From NCBI GenBank assembly GCA_900552105.1, contig URYH01000002.1:1-64000 (forward strand): a stretch of 64,000 bases of DNA, given 5' to 3'. This document shows positions 61,846 to 64,000 of the stretch, piece after piece (positions within the stretch are counted from its first letter, which is position 1; every line of letters begins with the position of its first letter). A program made the translations under genes and the position numbers. The notes under the pieces are model-generated. The model was not told the DNA's origin, made no database searches, and was given only the letters and a program-made list of their open reading frames with translations. Origin of the DNA: an uncultured Eubacteriales bacterium (GTDB taxonomy: Bacteria; Bacillota; Clostridia; Christensenellales; UBA1242).

Positions 61846-61874
61846 TATCAACAATAATATACACCACTTGTCAA
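61846..61874 (-). promoter_or_regulatory. candidate promoter of the Asp23-fakA unit
   Basis: TTGACA at 61869-61874 with TTGATA (17 bp) or TGATAT (18 bp) as the -10, about 20-25 bp before the proposed TTG start. Confidence 0.6.
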
Positions 61875-61933
61875 AATTATGCAAGGCAAATTTGATGAAT
61901 TAACAAAAATTTTCACAAAAGCGATAAAAAGTG

Positions 61934-61962
61934 TTGCAAACGACAAAAAAAGATGCTAAGAT
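61934..61962 (+). promoter_or_regulatory. promoter of rpmB
   Basis: TTGCAA, a 17-bp spacer and TAAGAT, 35 bp before the rpmB start codon. Confidence 0.7.
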
Positions 61963-61997
61963 ATCTTCGTTAATTTGAGAAAAAGACGGAGGAAGTT

Positions 61998-62180
61998 ATG
62001 AGTAGAGTATGTGACGTTTGCGGAAAAGGAAAAATGGCAGGCAACACAGTTAGCCACAGCAATAGAAAAGCAAACAGAAAATATAATGCAAACTTGCAAA
62101 CAACAACAATGGTTATTGACGGAAAAGAAACCAAAGTGACCGCTTGCACAAAGTGTATCAAAACTGCAAAAAAGGCATAA
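61998..62180 (+). CDS. rpmB: 50S ribosomal protein L28
   Basis: 60 residues. It begins SRVCDVCGKGKMAGNTVSHSN and has the C-terminal VTACTKCIKTAKKA; two C-x-x-C pairs suggest the zinc-binding form. GGAGGAAG precedes the ATG, and a strong terminator follows. It is divergent from the Asp23-fakA unit, as in Bacillus. Confidence 0.97.
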   Translation: MSRVCDVCGKGKMAGNTVSHSNRKANRKYNANLQTTTMVIDGKETKVTACTKCIKTAKKA

Positions 62181-62194
62181 GTTAAACAAAAATG

Positions 62195-62218
62195 AAAGCA
62201 ACTCAATTGAGTTGCTTT
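62195..62218. terminator. terminator of rpmB (and possibly spoVM)
   Basis: AAAGCAACTC-AATT-GAGTTGCTTT with flanking runs of A and T. Confidence 0.9.
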
Positions 62219-62227
62219 TTTATGTAT

Positions 62228-62329
62228 TTATTTTGTTTCGACCTCTTCACACTCTTGACCATTCTTTTTCTTAAAAAGTTTTAAGAAGGGAACAAGAAAC
62301 TTTGGTGCTTTTATACAAATTATTTTCAT
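62228..62329 (-). CDS. spoVM: SpoVM, coat-assembly peptide
   Basis: A 33-residue reading frame. It begins MKIICIKAPKFLVPFLKLF, matching the pattern of Bacillus SpoVM (MKFYTIKLPKFLGG...), including the KxPKFL core and an amphipathic helix, followed by a charged tail. A GGGGTG site lies 5 bp before the ATG. Its position between rpmB and rpe/rsgA is where spoVM lies in Bacillus. The peptide marks the curved forespore membrane and anchors SpoIVA. A sigma-E-like -10 (CATATAAT) lies about 25 bp upstream. Confidence 0.9.
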   Translation of the reverse strand: MKIICIKAPKFLVPFLKLFKKKNGQECEEVETK

Positions 62330-62379
62330 CTTTCACCCCACTATCTTTATTAGATTATATGACGGCGAAAGATGTTTTG

Positions 62380-63069
62380 TTAAACCTCGCTTGCGCTTGT
62401 TGGAAGACGTAGAAGCCTGATGGTGCGTTTTCGTTGATCCGACTCATAAATATATGTCCCGCTAATGAGCATATCTGCGCCCATGAGTTTCACTTCTTCG
62501 GAAACCTCTTTTGTTATTCCCCCGTCAACAGCGAGAATAAATTTGAAGTTGAATTGTTTTCTGATGTTGTCGAGCATTTTTATCTTTAAATAAACATTGT
62601 CAATAAACTTTTGTCCGGACAAGCCTGGAACAACACCCATAAGCAAAATCACATCAACATGATTCAAGAAATCAACAACGTTGTTAATTTCTGTTCCTGG
62701 GCAAATTGCAACACCAGCGAGCGCACCTCTTTCTCTGATGTGATCAAGATCTTTAATCAACTCTTTTCTTGTGGTATAAGCCTCATAGTGCACAGTCAAA
62801 ATATTTGCTCCTGCATCAAGATATTTGTCAATATGTTTTTCTGGGTGTTCAATCATGAGATGAACATCCAAAGGTATGATAGTCTTTTTGTTGATTATTT
62901 CAATATATTTGTTGTCATATGTAACTTTTGGCACAAAGTTGCCGTCCATAACATCACAATGAATATAGTCCACTTTGTATTCCTGCATTTCTTTGAGATA
63001 TGGCAAAAGTTCTCTGTCTGGAACAGGGTCAATCGAAACTGAAACAATTTTTTCTTTACCTATGCTCAT
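62380..63069 (-). CDS. rpe: ribulose-phosphate 3-epimerase
   Basis: A 229-residue TIM barrel of the pentose phosphate pathway. The visible motifs are DYIHCDVMDGNFVPKVTY, LDVHLMIEHPEKHI, HYEAYTT, MGVVPGLSGQKFID and LAVDGGITKEVSEEV, covering the metal ligands and catalytic aspartates. It overlaps rsgA by 14 bp. Confidence 0.97.
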   Translation of the reverse strand: MSIGKEKIVSVSIDPVPDRELLPYLKEMQEYKVDYIHCDVMDGNFVPKVTYDNKYIEIINKKTIIPLDVHLMIEHPEKHIDKYLDAGANILTVHYEAYTTRKELIKDLDHIRERGALAGVAICPGTEINNVVDFLNHVDVILLMGVVPGLSGQKFIDNVYLKIKMLDNIRKQFNFKFILAVDGGITKEVSEEVKLMGADMLISGTYIYESDQRKRTIRLLRLPTSASEV

Positions 63070-63949
63070 TTTTCCACCTCATTTTCAAACCTTCATAGAT
63101 TTGCTTATATCTTTCATATCTTCCAGAATCCAACACATTTTCGGCAACCATTTGTTTAACCATGCAGTCGCTTTGTTTTTCATGAATATGGTCACAAGTA
63201 TTTTTGAACTTACACCCCTCCGCATATCGCAAAAAATCCGGATAGAAAGACGAAAGTTCATCATATTTCATTGGAAGATAATATTCGTCAATAAGCGAAA
63301 ATCCCGGCGTGTCAATAATAAACGAATTTTCTTCAATTTCGCAGAGTTTGCAATGAGTCGTCGTGTTTTTCCCTCTTTCAATTCTTTGACTGAGGTCCCC
63401 AATTTTTTGAGAAAGATTTGGAATCAAAGCATTAACCAAAGATGACTTTCCGACAGCAGATTGTCCCGCAAAGGCAGAAATTGAAGAGCGCATTGCGTCT
63501 TTCAAGACATTAATATTATATCCACTTCTTGCTGAAACACAAAATATTTGACATACATTTTGATAAACCGCTTTCAAGTTTTCGAACAAATCAAAACCAA
63601 ATTCGTCAACCTTGTTCACCAAAATAATTGGCTCAATTTTGTTGACGAATGCAAACAAAAGCATTTTGTCGACAACAAAATAATCTGGTTCTGGCACGGC
63701 AGCAACAACGATAAAAAGTTTGTCAATGTTGGCAACTGGTGGGCGAATCAAAAAGTTTTGCCTTGAATATTGTTTTGAGATTTGAAACGCACCATCAACC
63801 TCACAAATCTCAACCATGTCACCAACGCAAATTTTGCTTGTTTTCAAATTCTTTTTACCAAAACATTCATACTCTCGACCCGAGTGATTAACCCAAAATT
63901 TGTCTGAAATGTTTTGCGTCACAACACCTTTTATTTTGCATACCTCCAC
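63056..63949 (-). CDS. rsgA: ribosome small-subunit GTPase RsgA
   Basis: 297 residues: an OB domain, then a circularly permuted GTPase with G4 VNKVDEF, G1 GQSAVGKSSLVNAL and G3 DTPGF, and a zinc motif in KNTCDHIHEKQSDC. The start is read as GTG at 63949. The frame stays open to the window edge without a stop, and no clear ribosome binding site precedes the GTG, so the true start may lie slightly upstream or beyond the window. The end of an upstream gene (TAG near 63983 in another frame) is likely. Confidence 0.94.
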   Translation of the reverse strand: MEVCKIKGVVTQNISDKFWVNHSGREYECFGKKNLKTSKICVGDMVEICEVDGAFQISKQYSRQNFLIRPPVANIDKLFIVVAAVPEPDYFVVDKMLLFAFVNKIEPIILVNKVDEFGFDLFENLKAVYQNVCQIFCVSARSGYNINVLKDAMRSSISAFAGQSAVGKSSLVNALIPNLSQKIGDLSQRIERGKNTTTHCKLCEIEENSFIIDTPGFSLIDEYYLPMKYDELSSFYPDFLRYAEGCKFKNTCDHIHEKQSDCMVKQMVAENVLDSGRYERYKQIYEGLKMRWKNEHR

Positions 63950-64000
63950 AATATTTTGTATGTTTATTGCTTCTACACCAACTACATATTTGGACTTATC

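Overview
The window reads as a chromosomal segment of an AT-rich, spore-forming (or formerly spore-forming) member of the Clostridia, probably an uncultured gut-type lineage. The evidence is the dense set of endospore genes (spoIIAA-AB-sigF, spoIIIAA-AH, spoIVB, a Spo0A homologue, spoIIM, spoVAC-AD-AE, spoVM, yunB, ytfJ), Firmicutes-style housekeeping operons (rimP-nusA-ylxR-ylxQ-infB-rbfA), a T-box leader, RNase Y, and GGAGG-type ribosome binding sites. A BspA-like leucine-rich-repeat gene fits a host-associated anaerobe. No phage, IS element or CRISPR array was seen.

Layout. 0-4.4 kb (+): a PadR-type regulator joined to a membrane domain, followed by an ABC ATPase and permease. 4.4-5.5 kb: rnhA and an orphan gene. 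5.5-13.2 kb (-): rny, then a Phe T-box operon pheS-pheT-cysteine desulfurase-thiI. 13.2-18.5 kb: an RluA-type pseudouridine synthase, yunB, spoVAC-AD-AE and a large lipoprotein. 18.2-22.3 kb (-): a frameshifted LRR gene and the spoIIA operon. 22.4-25.9 kb: a six-tRNA operon (Pro, Met/Ile2, Asp, Phe, Thr, Tyr) and single tRNA-Gly and tRNA-Thr genes. Three of these tRNAs are trailed by unusual modules made of inverted and direct copies of their own 3' ends. 24-38 kb (-): an SDR reductase, two cytidylate kinase paralogues, S1 protein, plsC, a flavoprotein, rluB, two D,D-carboxypeptidases, scpAB, an M50 protease, a probably inactive phosphopentomutase homologue and spoIIM. 38-51 kb (-): spo0A-like, spoIVB, recN, argR, then an OLE RNA candidate with its membrane partner oapA, xseB-xseA-nusB, an Asp23 protein and spoIIIAH-AA. 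51-64 kb (-): efp, nfo, truB, nrnA, rbfA-infB-ylxQ-ylxR-nusA-rimP, fakA and its Asp23 partner, rpmB (+), spoVM, rpe and rsgA.

How the genes work together. The sporulation genes cover the phosphorelay output (Spo0A), forespore sigma-F control, engulfment (SpoIIM), the SpoIIIA channel, SpoIVB signalling to sigma-K, coat assembly (SpoVM) and dipicolinate uptake (SpoVA). Translation is heavily represented: pheST with its tRNA-Phe sensor, tRNA thiolation, IF-2, EF-P, RsgA and ribosome maturation factors.

The two most interesting items are (1) a ~570-nt structured RNA between xseB and a four-helix membrane protein, in the genomic setting known for OLE RNA/OapA, with its own promoter, and (2) tRNA-tail fold-back modules after tRNA-Tyr (three tandem copies with an 85-86 bp period), tRNA-Phe and tRNA-Gly, which I do not recognise as any described element. 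A Spo0A whose receiver domain lacks its acidic pocket, and a phosphopentomutase homologue without catalytic residues, are further oddities. All calls are from reading the sequence; no database search was run.
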